Shown: positions 40,673 through 47,336 of the stretch, piece after piece | Numbering within the stretch: position 1 is the stretch's first letter | Layout of the letters: every line of letters starts with the position of its first letter | Source of the DNA: Kiritimatiellia bacterium | Lineage (GTDB): Bacteria > Verrucomicrobiota > Kiritimatiellia > RFP12 > UBA1067 | NCBI GenBank assembly: GCA_017405115.1 | Contig: JAFRBA010000101.1 | Span: 1-49,435, forward strand | Reading direction: 5' to 3' | DNA length: 49,435 nt | Made by a program: the position numbers and the translations under genes | Notes under the pieces: generated by a model | The model's database searches: none | What the model was told of the DNA's origin: nothing | Seen by the model: only the letters and a program-made list of their open reading frames with translations

Positions 40673-42391
40673 TCAGCCTATCATAACAGAAAATGAGCCA
40701 ATACAATCGTCTCCATAAGCCATACCATAGCCCACATCTCCAACCAATGCGCCCTTGACGTTAAAGGTCTTGGACTTAATAGTTCTCCCAGTCACCTGAT
40801 ACACCTTGAAACTACCGCTGAAACTACCATTATCGTCGTCATAGTCCACATCAAGTGCAGCTGGGTTATCCCCAAGAAGGTCCTCATTGACATTGCGCGT
40901 TCCTTTCACAAACTCAACCTCGCCCCCTTTCGGAAGCACCCAGTCTCCATCTTCATCCACATCCACACTAACACCATCAGGCAGATAGTCCGTGAGATAG
41001 CTATCACCAAGCATCTCACCAACTTTCCCTTTGTTGATACGGAATTTTGCACCCACCTTCAATTTGTCACACTTTCCACACACATCTTGGAAACACACCG
41101 TTGCCGTTTCACTCTTTTCCAATCCATTATCTGAAACTTCTCCTTCCTTTTCGCTCGTTTTTTGTGGTGGCAAAAATTCACAAACGGAAGGTGTAGAAAC
41201 CATTTTCTGCTTGTGCTTATTAGCAACAAAATCCATCTCCATGACTATCTGACATCCACCAATTATCTCCGCAGCCAAATCAACAATGGAGTATTTTGTC
41301 TTTGGTGCATTAACCATCATTTGCGCAACGATTTTACGCGCAATCTTTTCTGGCTTGTCCTTTTCAAGAGCATCTAGAGCAGGCCATACATTATCCATTT
41401 GCTCATTGTAACTGTAGAGGGCGGTAAAACCGATACCTTTAACCACCTTAAGCGCGTACTTGTATTCTATTTCTCTGCGCCAGTCCAAAACATCACAGAG
41501 TCTTGTAATCTCTTTAATCTTCTCACGACTTTTCCTGCGATCACCCTCAAGCTTCAGCTCTTCAGACAGAAGTGCCCCTATAAAATCCTGAACCGTATAA
41601 TCTTGGCCTAAACCAAACTTGTCAACTATTCCGAACTTTGCAAGAGCAGTGCGCACAGGAGCGACTATATCAAGCGGCATTGACCATGTGCTTTCATCGC
41701 ACCGTTTGTTGGTAAAATCACGGAATGTCTTTAGATAGTCAAACACGATACTAAGAGCACAGATGACTGGGCTCTTCTTCGGATCTGGGAAGTCCGCTTT
41801 ACGACCATCGAGATATACCACCCACTTGACTTCTTCTATAGAATACTCCAGATTCTTGAGTCGCTCATCCAACCTGTCCTTAAGAATTTTTATCATTTCA
41901 TTGGTTTCGGACAGTTCAACCAATATGTCCTTCAGATTATTACGGATAACAACAATGGCACGCGATTGCAACATATTATGACTCTGAAGCTCCATCAAGA
42001 ACCACCATGCCAACTTCTGCATACTCACAAGGTCACGTTGAGTCGCACGCTCAATCGAACCAGTCTTGCCTGAAATACTATACCAGAGCTTCTTGAAGAA
42101 ACCAGCTTTTTCCAACCCCCTCAGCCGATCATCCGTTGCCGTGAGAAGTTTACTGGCCTCTATGGCATTCTGCTGCATCTTTGCAACATCAGGGCATAAT
42201 TCTTTTATGGCAGAAAGCATCTTATCCGAACTGTCTTCTACGATTTCATTCGGACACAGCTCTACGATGATATCTTTCATCTTCCTCTGCTCATCAGGCG
42301 CAAGCTGAAAAAGGGGTGAAGGAGGTGCAACCTCCTCACATCCAGCAGCACCACCATTTGCCTTTGCAACTTCGGGTAAAGTTTTTTTCAT
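40673..42391 (-). CDS. Hypothetical 572-residue protein of the EEP operon
   Basis: Unrecognised. An N-terminal disordered region (EVAKANGGAAGCEEVAPPSP) leads to helical segments. A coiled coil is predicted around 165-215 (LVELSETNEMIKILKDRLDE). The membrane-like FFKKLWYSISGKTG lies near residue 100. The last 90 residues are acidic and beta-rich (SVDVDEDGDWVLPKGGEVEF; DVDYDDDNGSFSGSFKVYQV), like a small adhesive or regulatory domain. The start overlaps the stop of the 480-residue gene by ATGA, so both are made together. Confidence 0.65.
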   Translation of the reverse strand: MKKTLPEVAKANGGAAGCEEVAPPSPLFQLAPDEQRKMKDIIVELCPNEIVEDSSDKMLSAIKELCPDVAKMQQNAIEASKLLTATDDRLRGLEKAGFFKKLWYSISGKTGSIERATQRDLVSMQKLAWWFLMELQSHNMLQSRAIVVIRNNLKDILVELSETNEMIKILKDRLDERLKNLEYSIEEVKWVVYLDGRKADFPDPKKSPVICALSIVFDYLKTFRDFTNKRCDESTWSMPLDIVAPVRTALAKFGIVDKFGLGQDYTVQDFIGALLSEELKLEGDRRKSREKIKEITRLCDVLDWRREIEYKYALKVVKGIGFTALYSYNEQMDNVWPALDALEKDKPEKIARKIVAQMMVNAPKTKYSIVDLAAEIIGGCQIVMEMDFVANKHKQKMVSTPSVCEFLPPQKTSEKEGEVSDNGLEKSETATVCFQDVCGKCDKLKVGAKFRINKGKVGEMLGDSYLTDYLPDGVSVDVDEDGDWVLPKGGEVEFVKGTRNVNEDLLGDNPAALDVDYDDDNGSFSGSFKVYQVTGRTIKSKTFNVKGALVGDVGYGMAYGDDCIGSFSVMIG

Positions 42392-43830
42392 TGAATTTCA
42401 ACCTTATATTGACCCTTGATTTCTTGCTGAATTCTACGGCGACGCTCACGTAGCGCAACCATTCTAACATTGAAGTCCACCTCAGAAAAAATCAACCACT
42501 GACGAAACTCCTCCATATTTATACTTGCGTCGTTAAGATAGTCGATGGCAATGCTCATGACCTCCTCAGCCCGCAGCAATTCACGAGTATTCTCCAGCGT
42601 CTCTAAAAAAGGTTTCTCGATATGGTTTTCAATTGCCACCGTAACAGCAAGAGAGGCAATAAGCCCCCCCGCAATGGCACCGATCATGCTTCCAATAGGG
42701 CCGCCAACCGAACCTACTGTACCACCGATTGCGGAACCGATAACACCCGCCCCAACCTGAATAAGATTCTTGCCGATTCGTGCTTCAAGTTCGTTCCACG
42801 TCATCTTGTCAGCCGCCACTTTGACTAGACACTCGACAACATCTATCGCACATATCGCAGTTCCTCCCATCATGCCTGTTGCAAGTCCGGTAGTGAGCAT
42901 AGATCCTTTGAACAAGTTGGGCAATGCTCTAGTGGCGAGACTTACCGCCGCTGTCGCTCCTGCCGCCTTCACTGCGCTGTCTGTCGCCGCAATTGCGGTA
43001 TTTTTCAGGATGTATTTTATTGCGTCTGCGACATCCATCTTGCCGCGTTTCACTTTCTCAAGGCAATTGATTGTATTGATTGTTCCTGCTATGACCGTCG
43101 TAACCGCTGCCGCGCCAACCGCAGCTTTTGCAGTCTGTTGAATTGTTGATTTTACCTTGTATCCGTTCTGAATCTTCCTATGCATTCTCGCCTCGCCCCT
43201 TTTTGCCTCTCTTGCGACTTGTTCGGGCTCTTTTTTTGTAAACGGTCGAGATTCAACATCTTCATGCGATATACGGTCTGAAACCTTATCTTGAATCTGC
43301 CTTGCGGCTTCAGCAACCTTCGGACGCTTGCTTTGATTCCTCAGAGCATCTATTCGCGCAGCTTCTTTTACACCTTCAACCTGCTCGGCTGGTCCAACCA
43401 TTGTGTCCACATCATTGTAATGTCCAACGCCACCTCTTATGTCGCGGAATGCTTTTTCCGTGTCCTCTGCCGTCTTGTAAAATTTCAATTGACTCGACTT
43501 GACCGGAGTGCCATTCTTCAGTACAACAATATCGCGGACAGGATCATGAGTCGGCAGTGGCGAATCCTTACAGGCGTCAGTAAACGCTCGAAAGTCCTTG
43601 TTCTTTAATATAGCATCAAAGTTGAATGTCTCGGCAACCAGCTCTTCTGCCGCAAAACCCGCGCTGCTCGCGACACTGCCGCCGCCCGAAATATGCCTGC
43701 TACCAGCAATTATCCGATCAGTAAAATTGCATTGATCAATTATTTTACTCATTTGATCAATTGCAGATTGTGGCCAGATTGCGCACACTTCTGCCGCCTT
43801 TTCCGCTCCTCCGTATTCTGCATTACTCAT
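42388..43830 (-). CDS. Glycine-zipper membrane protein with nuclease-like N-terminal motif (480 aa)
   Basis: The first 130 residues contain SSAGFAAEELVAETFNFDAI, then DIVVLKNGTPVKSSQLKFYK. The spaced E, D and Q-x-K pattern resembles PD-(D/E)xK nuclease folds of the QxK type, though this is only a motif reading. From about residue 225 come several glycine/alanine helices: AAVGAAAVTTVIAGTI, GLATGMMGGTAICAI and the glycine zipper GAGVIGSAIGGTVGSVGGPI (followed by GSMIGAIAGGLIASL), likely to insert in membranes. The C-terminus is helical and basic. ATG at 43830 overlaps a 32-codon leader frame as ATGA. First large gene of the operon. Confidence 0.65.
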   Translation of the reverse strand: MSNAEYGGAEKAAEVCAIWPQSAIDQMSKIIDQCNFTDRIIAGSRHISGGGSVASSAGFAAEELVAETFNFDAILKNKDFRAFTDACKDSPLPTHDPVRDIVVLKNGTPVKSSQLKFYKTAEDTEKAFRDIRGGVGHYNDVDTMVGPAEQVEGVKEAARIDALRNQSKRPKVAEAARQIQDKVSDRISHEDVESRPFTKKEPEQVAREAKRGEARMHRKIQNGYKVKSTIQQTAKAAVGAAAVTTVIAGTINTINCLEKVKRGKMDVADAIKYILKNTAIAATDSAVKAAGATAAVSLATRALPNLFKGSMLTTGLATGMMGGTAICAIDVVECLVKVAADKMTWNELEARIGKNLIQVGAGVIGSAIGGTVGSVGGPIGSMIGAIAGGLIASLAVTVAIENHIEKPFLETLENTRELLRAEEVMSIAIDYLNDASINMEEFRQWLIFSEVDFNVRMVALRERRRRIQQEIKGQYKVEIQ

Positions 43831-43925
43831 GAATCGCCCCCACATCGTTCAAACAGAAATACCGCGACGGAATATATCCGTTTCGGCTCGCTCTTAGGCG
43901 TCTCATTTTTATGCCCGTGTTTCAT
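43827..43925 (-). CDS. 32-codon leader ORF of the membrane/nuclease operon
   Basis: Opens at the ATG of promoter cassette C: KHGHKNETPKSEPKRIYSVA, then VFLFERCGGDS and TGA. The TGA overlaps the ATG of the 480-residue gene, which has no clear ribosome site of its own, so translation may be coupled to the leader. It could be a short protein or only a device for initiation. Confidence 0.5.
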   Translation of the reverse strand: MKHGHKNETPKSEPKRIYSVAVFLFERCGGDS

Positions 43926-43941
43926 GGCGTATATTATACCA
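43923..43941 (-). promoter_or_regulatory. Promoter-leader cassette, copy C
   Basis: Minus strand TGGTATAATATACGCCATG followed by AAACA. Extended -10, 7 nt, ATG. Drives the seven-ORF operon ending near 36261. Confidence 0.75.
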
Positions 43942-43959
43942 TTTTTTCTGCCAGTTAAC

Positions 43960-44043
43960 CTAACCTTGTGGTGCCAGCCTCCTGAATATGTCTTTCAGAA
44001 GCACGAATAGTAACTTGACCTCAAGTTTCAGCATTCCTTTCAT
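43960..44043 (-). CDS. 27-residue amphipathic micropeptide B
   Basis: Reads KGMLKLEVKLLFVLLKDIFR then RLAPQG. AGGAGA lies 8-9 nt before the ATG, 18 nt after the HExxH gene. It is clearly related to micropeptide A at 45756 (GMLKLE.K.L..LLKDI..R). A basic, leucine-rich helix of this size is typical of membrane-active peptides such as type I toxins or small regulators of membrane proteins; role unknown. Confidence 0.6.
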   Translation of the reverse strand: MKGMLKLEVKLLFVLLKDIFRRLAPQG

Positions 44044-44060
44044 TTTCCGATCTCCTGTTT

Positions 44061-44648
44061 CTATTCCAAGTGCGCATCAAGGATTGAATCCTTCTGCGCG
44101 ACTTTGCGCACCTTGCTCCTGAGTTGTTTCAAGATTCCACAATACCGTTCGACTATCTCCGACTGCGTTTCCTGTACCGAACCTGATTCAAGCGAATACT
44201 TGCCATACTTGTGCTCAAGGATGAACTGCGAGACGTGTACGCTCTCATGGATGTCAACCTCCCAGTTCTTGCAGGACGGCGAATCATCAACACGGACAAC
44301 GATTGCCGCGCTAGGCACGTATATGGTATTGCCGTCGTACCCTTTCGTGAACAACTGATGCCTTGTTTCCGCTGAAACCGCAGACTCAATTCTTTTGGCC
44401 GTCGACGAATCCAATGTTTCTTCAGCAAAATCGATTATGGTTTGATTGGCGTACCGCTTGCCGCCCACGCAGAGCAACACCGGCAAATCGGAGACATCGT
44501 CCAGGACATGTGCCCAGCGATGCAGTCTGCCAGATCCCCATTGGACGGAATCGACTCCTTCGTCTTCGTCGCCGCCTTCAACGTTCTCCAGCAGCCACAC
44601 AAGACCTTCCAATGCGCTCCGCATACCATTCTCAAAGTCAACTTGCAT
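44061..44648 (-). CDS. HExxH-motif protein (putative metalloprotease, phage-like)
   Basis: A 195-residue protein with an HExxH motif in WEVDIHESVHVSQFILEHKY (residues about 135-155) and a downstream acidic EVERYCG-like helix (SEIVERYCGILKQL) that could give the third zinc ligand. The pattern resembles small HE-x-VH proteins in phages and prophages. No signal peptide. The ATG at 44648 is preceded by AAAGGA with odd spacing (TGAAAGGAATG). It is the first gene behind sigma-54 site 3 and is followed by micropeptide B. Confidence 0.62.
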   Translation of the reverse strand: MQVDFENGMRSALEGLVWLLENVEGGDEDEGVDSVQWGSGRLHRWAHVLDDVSDLPVLLCVGGKRYANQTIIDFAEETLDSSTAKRIESAVSAETRHQLFTKGYDGNTIYVPSAAIVVRVDDSPSCKNWEVDIHESVHVSQFILEHKYGKYSLESGSVQETQSEIVERYCGILKQLRSKVRKVAQKDSILDAHLE

Positions 44649-44700
44649 TCCTTTCAGCAGTCCTTTCGTTTGCTGTCATAGATGATCGCGCCCACCATGT

Positions 44701-44717
44701 AGCAACATCCATGCCAA
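44701..44717 (-). promoter_or_regulatory. Sigma-54 promoter, site 3
   Basis: Minus strand TTGGCATGGATGTTGCT, a full match to the -24/-12 consensus. Expected start near 44690, giving a 40-nt leader before the HExxH gene. Confidence 0.8.
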
Positions 44718-44722
44718 ACCAG

Positions 44723-44746
44723 AAAACCCCGCCAAAGCGGGGTTTT
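44723..44746. terminator. Bidirectional intrinsic terminator
   Basis: AAAACCCCGC-CAAA-GCGGGGTTTT: a perfect 10-bp stem with A and T tails. It lies 6 bp above sigma-54 site 3 and would shield that promoter from read-through. Confidence 0.85.
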
Positions 44747-44782
44747 GCGGCCATTTCCTGGTCATTCTCCATCCAGTCGTGG

Positions 44783-44866
44783 CTATTTCTTAGCCGCCTT
44801 GCATTCAGCGTCCTCATCCTTCGGCGCAAGTGGCTTGCGCAGTGTCTGTTTGTCTTTCTCGGTCAT
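44783..44866 (-). CDS. Possible lysine-rich 27-residue peptide
   Basis: ATG at 44866 opens TEKDKQTLRKPLAPKDEDAE then CKAAKK and TAG. GAAGGGA lies about 9 nt upstream. It ends before the terminator at 44723. Short and without homologues that I know; could be a chance frame. Confidence 0.35.
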   Translation of the reverse strand: MTEKDKQTLRKPLAPKDEDAECKAAKK

Positions 44867-44915
44867 TTGTGCTTTCCCTTCTGCGCCAGCATCTGGCATT
44901 TGCGACTCCACCCGC

Positions 44916-44937
44916 GACTCCACCCATGGGTGGAGTC
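44916..44937. promoter_or_regulatory. 22-bp perfect palindrome with CCACCC core
   Basis: Half-site GACTCCACCCA and its mirror. The core CCACCC-AT-GGGTGG resembles the CCACCCGTGGG motif at the enhancer-binding protein promoter. It lies about 200-230 bp above sigma-54 site 3, within range for an enhancer site. Confidence 0.45.
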
Positions 44938-44939
44938 AG

Positions 44940-45066
44940 GCCTCTTTGAACTAAAAGCTGACTTGTCCCTGACTTGTCCCCCCGACTTGTCCCTGACTGG
45001 GCCACGAATGGGCCATTTGACTGGGCCACTTGATAAGCCACTTCATAAGCCACTTGATAAGCCATT
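44940..45066. repeat. Tandem 11-13-bp repeats
   Basis: Repeated words GACTTGTCCCT, GACTGGGCCACTT and GATAAGCCACTT follow each other. On the minus strand an open frame reads AYQVAYEVAYQVAQ, which is probably only the repeat. It could be a decayed relative of the four-helix cassette arrays or a continuation of the 12-bp repeats in the adjoining gene. Confidence 0.5.
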
Positions 45067-45077
45067 TGCGCACTTCC

Positions 45078-45617
45078 TCATTTCACGGCGTAGTAGCCTC
45101 CGGTCTTCTTGCTGCCACTATAAATGATCTTACCGTCATTCTCCAATTCGGCCAAGAGACGGGCAACAGTTCTCAACGAAACAGAAAGTCTTGATGCCAA
45201 CGATTCACGTTTCAGCCCTTCAGTTTGAATTATCACGCTAAACAACCGCTGTTTTATCGTGCCATCCGAAGGATTTATCGTGCCATTTATCGTGCCATCC
45301 AAAAGGGAAGGTGGACTATCAGACTCATTTAGAGGCTCATTTACAGGCTCATTTGAGCCATTTACTACCTCACGCCGCTGATTTATCGTGCCATTTATCG
45401 TATCACTCGTGTTCTTTATCGTGTCAGATCGTCCATTCATCGGATCATTTACAGCCTCTCCTGCTGCATTTACAACCTCTTTTACAGTCTCATCCTTCTT
45501 CAGCCTGGAGTCATATACCGTAATGAAACTGCCATACTGCTGCGACCATCGAGGAAACCTGTTCCCGTTCTTGAGGCGTTCATCCTTGATTCGCCTGTCA
45601 TAGCTCCATGTTCGCCT
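45078..45617 (-). pseudogene. 3' part of a COG2865-type (AlbA_2/Schlafen-like) regulator gene
   Basis: The frame reads RRTWSYDRRIKDERLKNGN, FPRWSQQYGSFITVYDSRL, then a linker of 12-bp tandem repeats (NGTIN, EPVNEPLNE), and ends in a winged helix (ESLASRLSVSLRTVARLLAE LENDGKI, split here). This is the usual C-terminal end of AlbA_2-domain ATP-binding proteins; the first ~350 residues are missing. It continues in frame from the ATG of promoter cassette D but a TAA after five codons separates them, and no good start exists before ATG 45440. The winged helix alone (120 residues) may still be made. Confidence 0.55.
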
Positions 45618-45632
45618 TTAAGTGCTTTGTTT

Positions 45633-45651
45633 CATGGCGCATATTATACCA
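45633..45651 (-). promoter_or_regulatory. Promoter-leader cassette, copy D
   Basis: Minus strand TGGTATAATATGCGCCATG followed by AAACAAAGC. The cassette ATG runs KQST then TAA, in frame with the truncated winged-helix gene. GACTAACTG lies 18 bp above the -10, as in copy A. Confidence 0.75.
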
Positions 45652-45669
45652 TTTCTGCGATTCTGACAG

Positions 45670-45756
45670 TTAGTCTAAACTTGAAAGGATCCTCTTGCCG
45701 ATGTCTTTCAGCAAAAGCAGTAGCGCCTTTAATTCCAGTTTCAGCATTCCGCTCAT
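45670..45756 (-). CDS. 28-residue amphipathic micropeptide A
   Basis: Reads SGMLKLELKALLLLLKDIGK then RILSSLD. The ATG overlaps the stop of the 162-residue gene as ATGA, so translation is coupled. Related to micropeptide B at 44043. A leucine-rich basic helix, probably membrane-associated; toxin-like or regulatory function is a guess. Confidence 0.62.
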   Translation of the reverse strand: MSGMLKLELKALLLLLKDIGKRILSSLD

Positions 45757-46241
45757 TTCCCTATCTCCTTTTGCGCCGATTCGAGGACGTTCATGATGTT
45801 GTTCAGGTAGTCGCCCAGCTTCTCGAATGCGGCGATGGCATGGTCACCCCAGTCTTCGTTCTCCAACCGGTCGTCGCCGTCGATGATGATATCGGCGAGC
45901 GTACTCTTGTATTCAATCTTCGTCGGTTCAGACGCGCCGATCTGATACCACGGCTTCGCGCTTGCGCTCGAGAGCGTCTTGTTGACTTGCTCAATCAACT
46001 CCATGATCGTTTTCTCATAGGCCGATATGCGAGTCTTGTAGTCCTTGAACTTGCCGATGTAAGACTTGCGCTGAATGTAGATGACCGCCCGTTGGACGAA
46101 ATTTTCGTTGCCGAGTACGCATGTGCATAGCGATGCCGGCAAACCGGCAGAATCCCTCAGCAGCGATTCCATCATGATCTTCATGCCGTTCTTCCACTCC
46201 GCCCACAGACGCGAGTTCAGTTCTTTTGCGTTGATGCTCAT
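45753..46241 (-). CDS. Hypothetical 162-residue protein of the sigma-54 regulon
   Basis: Begins SINAKELNSRLWAEWKNGMK. A helical protein with FVQRAVIYIQRKSYIGKFKD and a C-terminal AIAAFEKLGDYLNNIMNVLE. No known domain, no membrane helix. ATG at 46241 lies 12 nt from the edge of sigma-54 site 4, giving a leaderless start; ATG at 46247 would fall upstream of the transcript. It is followed by micropeptide A, just as the HExxH gene is followed by micropeptide B. Confidence 0.62.
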   Translation of the reverse strand: MSINAKELNSRLWAEWKNGMKIMMESLLRDSAGLPASLCTCVLGNENFVQRAVIYIQRKSYIGKFKDYKTRISAYEKTIMELIEQVNKTLSSASAKPWYQIGASEPTKIEYKSTLADIIIDGDDRLENEDWGDHAIAAFEKLGDYLNNIMNVLESAQKEIGK

Positions 46242-46252
46242 GCCCATTGAAT

Positions 46253-46269
46253 AGCAAAGCGCGTGCCAA
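46253..46269 (-). promoter_or_regulatory. Sigma-54 promoter, site 4
   Basis: Minus strand TTGGCACGCGCTTTGCT: GG and GC dinucleotides with the correct spacing and good flanks. Expected start at about 46242, next to the ATG. Confidence 0.78.
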
Positions 46270-46322
46270 AGCGTGAAAAGCCAATAATGCCGTGTTGTTA
46301 GCAGGGCAAATGGCCATTTATA

Positions 46323-46347
46323 GGCCAAGGCGGCTAATTTATGGCCA
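46323..46347. promoter_or_regulatory. Candidate enhancer site above sigma-54 site 4
   Basis: Minus strand ATAAATTAGCCGCCTTGGCC. It shares ATAAATTAGCC and the CC..TGG core with the motif at the enhancer-binding protein promoter (48931), about 80-105 bp above the predicted start. TGGCCA palindromes are adjacent. Confidence 0.5.
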
Positions 46348-46383
46348 ATGTAAAGGCCGTCGCTGGGATGCCTAAGCCCTCTA

Positions 46384-46473
46384 GGACAACTGGGACGACT
46401 AAGACGACTAAGACCACTGAGACAGACCAGTCGTCATAGTCGTCCCAGTTGTCTCAGTCGTCTCAGCAGCAAC
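46384..46473. repeat. 9-bp-unit palindromic array, 3' flank of four-helix cassette 1
   Basis: Left arm units ACTGGGACG, ACTAAGACG, ACTAAGACC, ACTGAGACA; right arm is their inverse (TAGTCGTCCC, AGTTGTCTC, AGTCGTCTC). AACTGGGACGACTA and TAGTCGTCCCAGTT form a perfect 14-bp stem. Confidence 0.72.
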
Positions 46474-46481
46474 TGCCGCGC

Positions 46482-47171
46482 CTACTGCCAGCCTTTTCTC
46501 TTCTTGATGCCCCATACCGCCTGCGAGACCTTTCGGCGAATTTCCTCGGCTCGGGCTTCGAGCTCTGCCGCAGTTGCCGCACCGTCGAGTCGGCTGTAGA
46601 CCGACTTGTCCCAGTCTTCGCCCCTCGCGGCGGTGCGGGCGGCATGCATGCGCTCGCGTATTCCGCCATGCTTGACGAAGTCGGCCTCAAGGTATTTAAT
46701 TAGCGAATCCAGGAGCGAGCGCGTCTGGTGAATGAGCGTAACCGCCAGATTGCAGCAGGTCTCCGCCGGACGGCTCTCGAAGATCGGCTTCCAGTATTCC
46801 CAGTCGGAATGCTCGCGCCCGAGTTTCTTGGCCGCAACGGCGCGCTCGTCATTCATTGCCCATTGCGGCGAATCATGCGCCTTCAGATAGTCGAGATAGT
46901 CTTCGAGCAGTTCGTCGAGCGAAGCACGCGCCACGTTGGTGAGCTTGAGCTCGGTCTCCTTGCTTGTGCCTGAAGAGGCGCTGCCTTCGGCGATGTTCTG
47001 CTTGCAGCTCCTCGCGGCCTGCGTCATTTGGTCTACTGTGCGGTCGCCATGTGCCGGCAGAAATCGACGACAAAAGACAACCGTCATCTGATAGACGACC
47101 TCGCTCTTCTGAAAGGCCGTCAACTTGCGATAGCCGCCATGCGGCAGCACGATCTGCGGAATCTCAGACAT
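46482..47171 (-). CDS. Four-helix-bundle protein (S23/IVS-like)
   Basis: A 229-residue protein with HGGYRKLTAFQKSEVVYQMT, VFCRRFLPAHGDRTVDQMTQ, AARSCKQNIAEGSASSGTSK and ETELKLTNVARASLDELLED, the four-helix-bundle signature shared with the cassette 2 protein. The rest is helical with a basic end (VSQAVWGIKKRKGWQ) and lacks the zinc finger. GAAAGGAG lies about 13 nt before the ATG. The gene is enclosed by two palindromic arrays of 9-bp units. Such proteins may bind structured nucleic acid; no function is proven for this branch. Confidence 0.78.
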   Translation of the reverse strand: MSEIPQIVLPHGGYRKLTAFQKSEVVYQMTVVFCRRFLPAHGDRTVDQMTQAARSCKQNIAEGSASSGTSKETELKLTNVARASLDELLEDYLDYLKAHDSPQWAMNDERAVAAKKLGREHSDWEYWKPIFESRPAETCCNLAVTLIHQTRSLLDSLIKYLEADFVKHGGIRERMHAARTAARGEDWDKSVYSRLDGAATAAELEARAEEIRRKVSQAVWGIKKRKGWQ

Positions 47172-47206
47172 GGGGCAGGGCTCCTTTCTTGGCGGTGGGG
47201 CTAAAA

Positions 47207-47332
47207 AGACTGAGACTGCTAAGGCTACTGAGACAACTGGGACTCCTAAGACAACTGAGACCTAAAGGCCGTTGTCTCAGGAGTCTTAGCAGTCTCAGTG
47301 GTTCCTGTGGTCTCAACCGTCTCAGTTTCATC
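47207..47332. repeat. 9-bp-unit palindromic array, 5' flank of four-helix cassette 1
   Basis: Six units of consensus NCTGAGACN (ACTGAGACT, GCTAAGGCT, ACTGAGACA, ACTGGGACT, CCTAAGACA, ACTGAGACC), a loop TAAAGGCC, then six to seven inverted units. The whole folds into one long hairpin. Confidence 0.75.
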
Positions 47333-47336
47333 ACTT

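Noticed and set aside
44677..44698. Short start codons between sigma-54 site 3 and the HExxH gene
   Set aside because: ATG at 44698 lies above the expected transcript start, and ATG at 44679 gives only 13 codons ending inside the HExxH start region.
44814..45065. 83-residue protein starting AYQVAYEVAYQVAQ
   Set aside because: A frame exists behind GAGGA, but it is the translation of tandem repeats and then runs out of phase over other sequence; kept as a repeat instead.
46384..47332. Diversity-generating retroelement (because of the Avd-like four-helix protein)
   Set aside because: No reverse transcriptase, template repeat or variable repeat is visible in the window.
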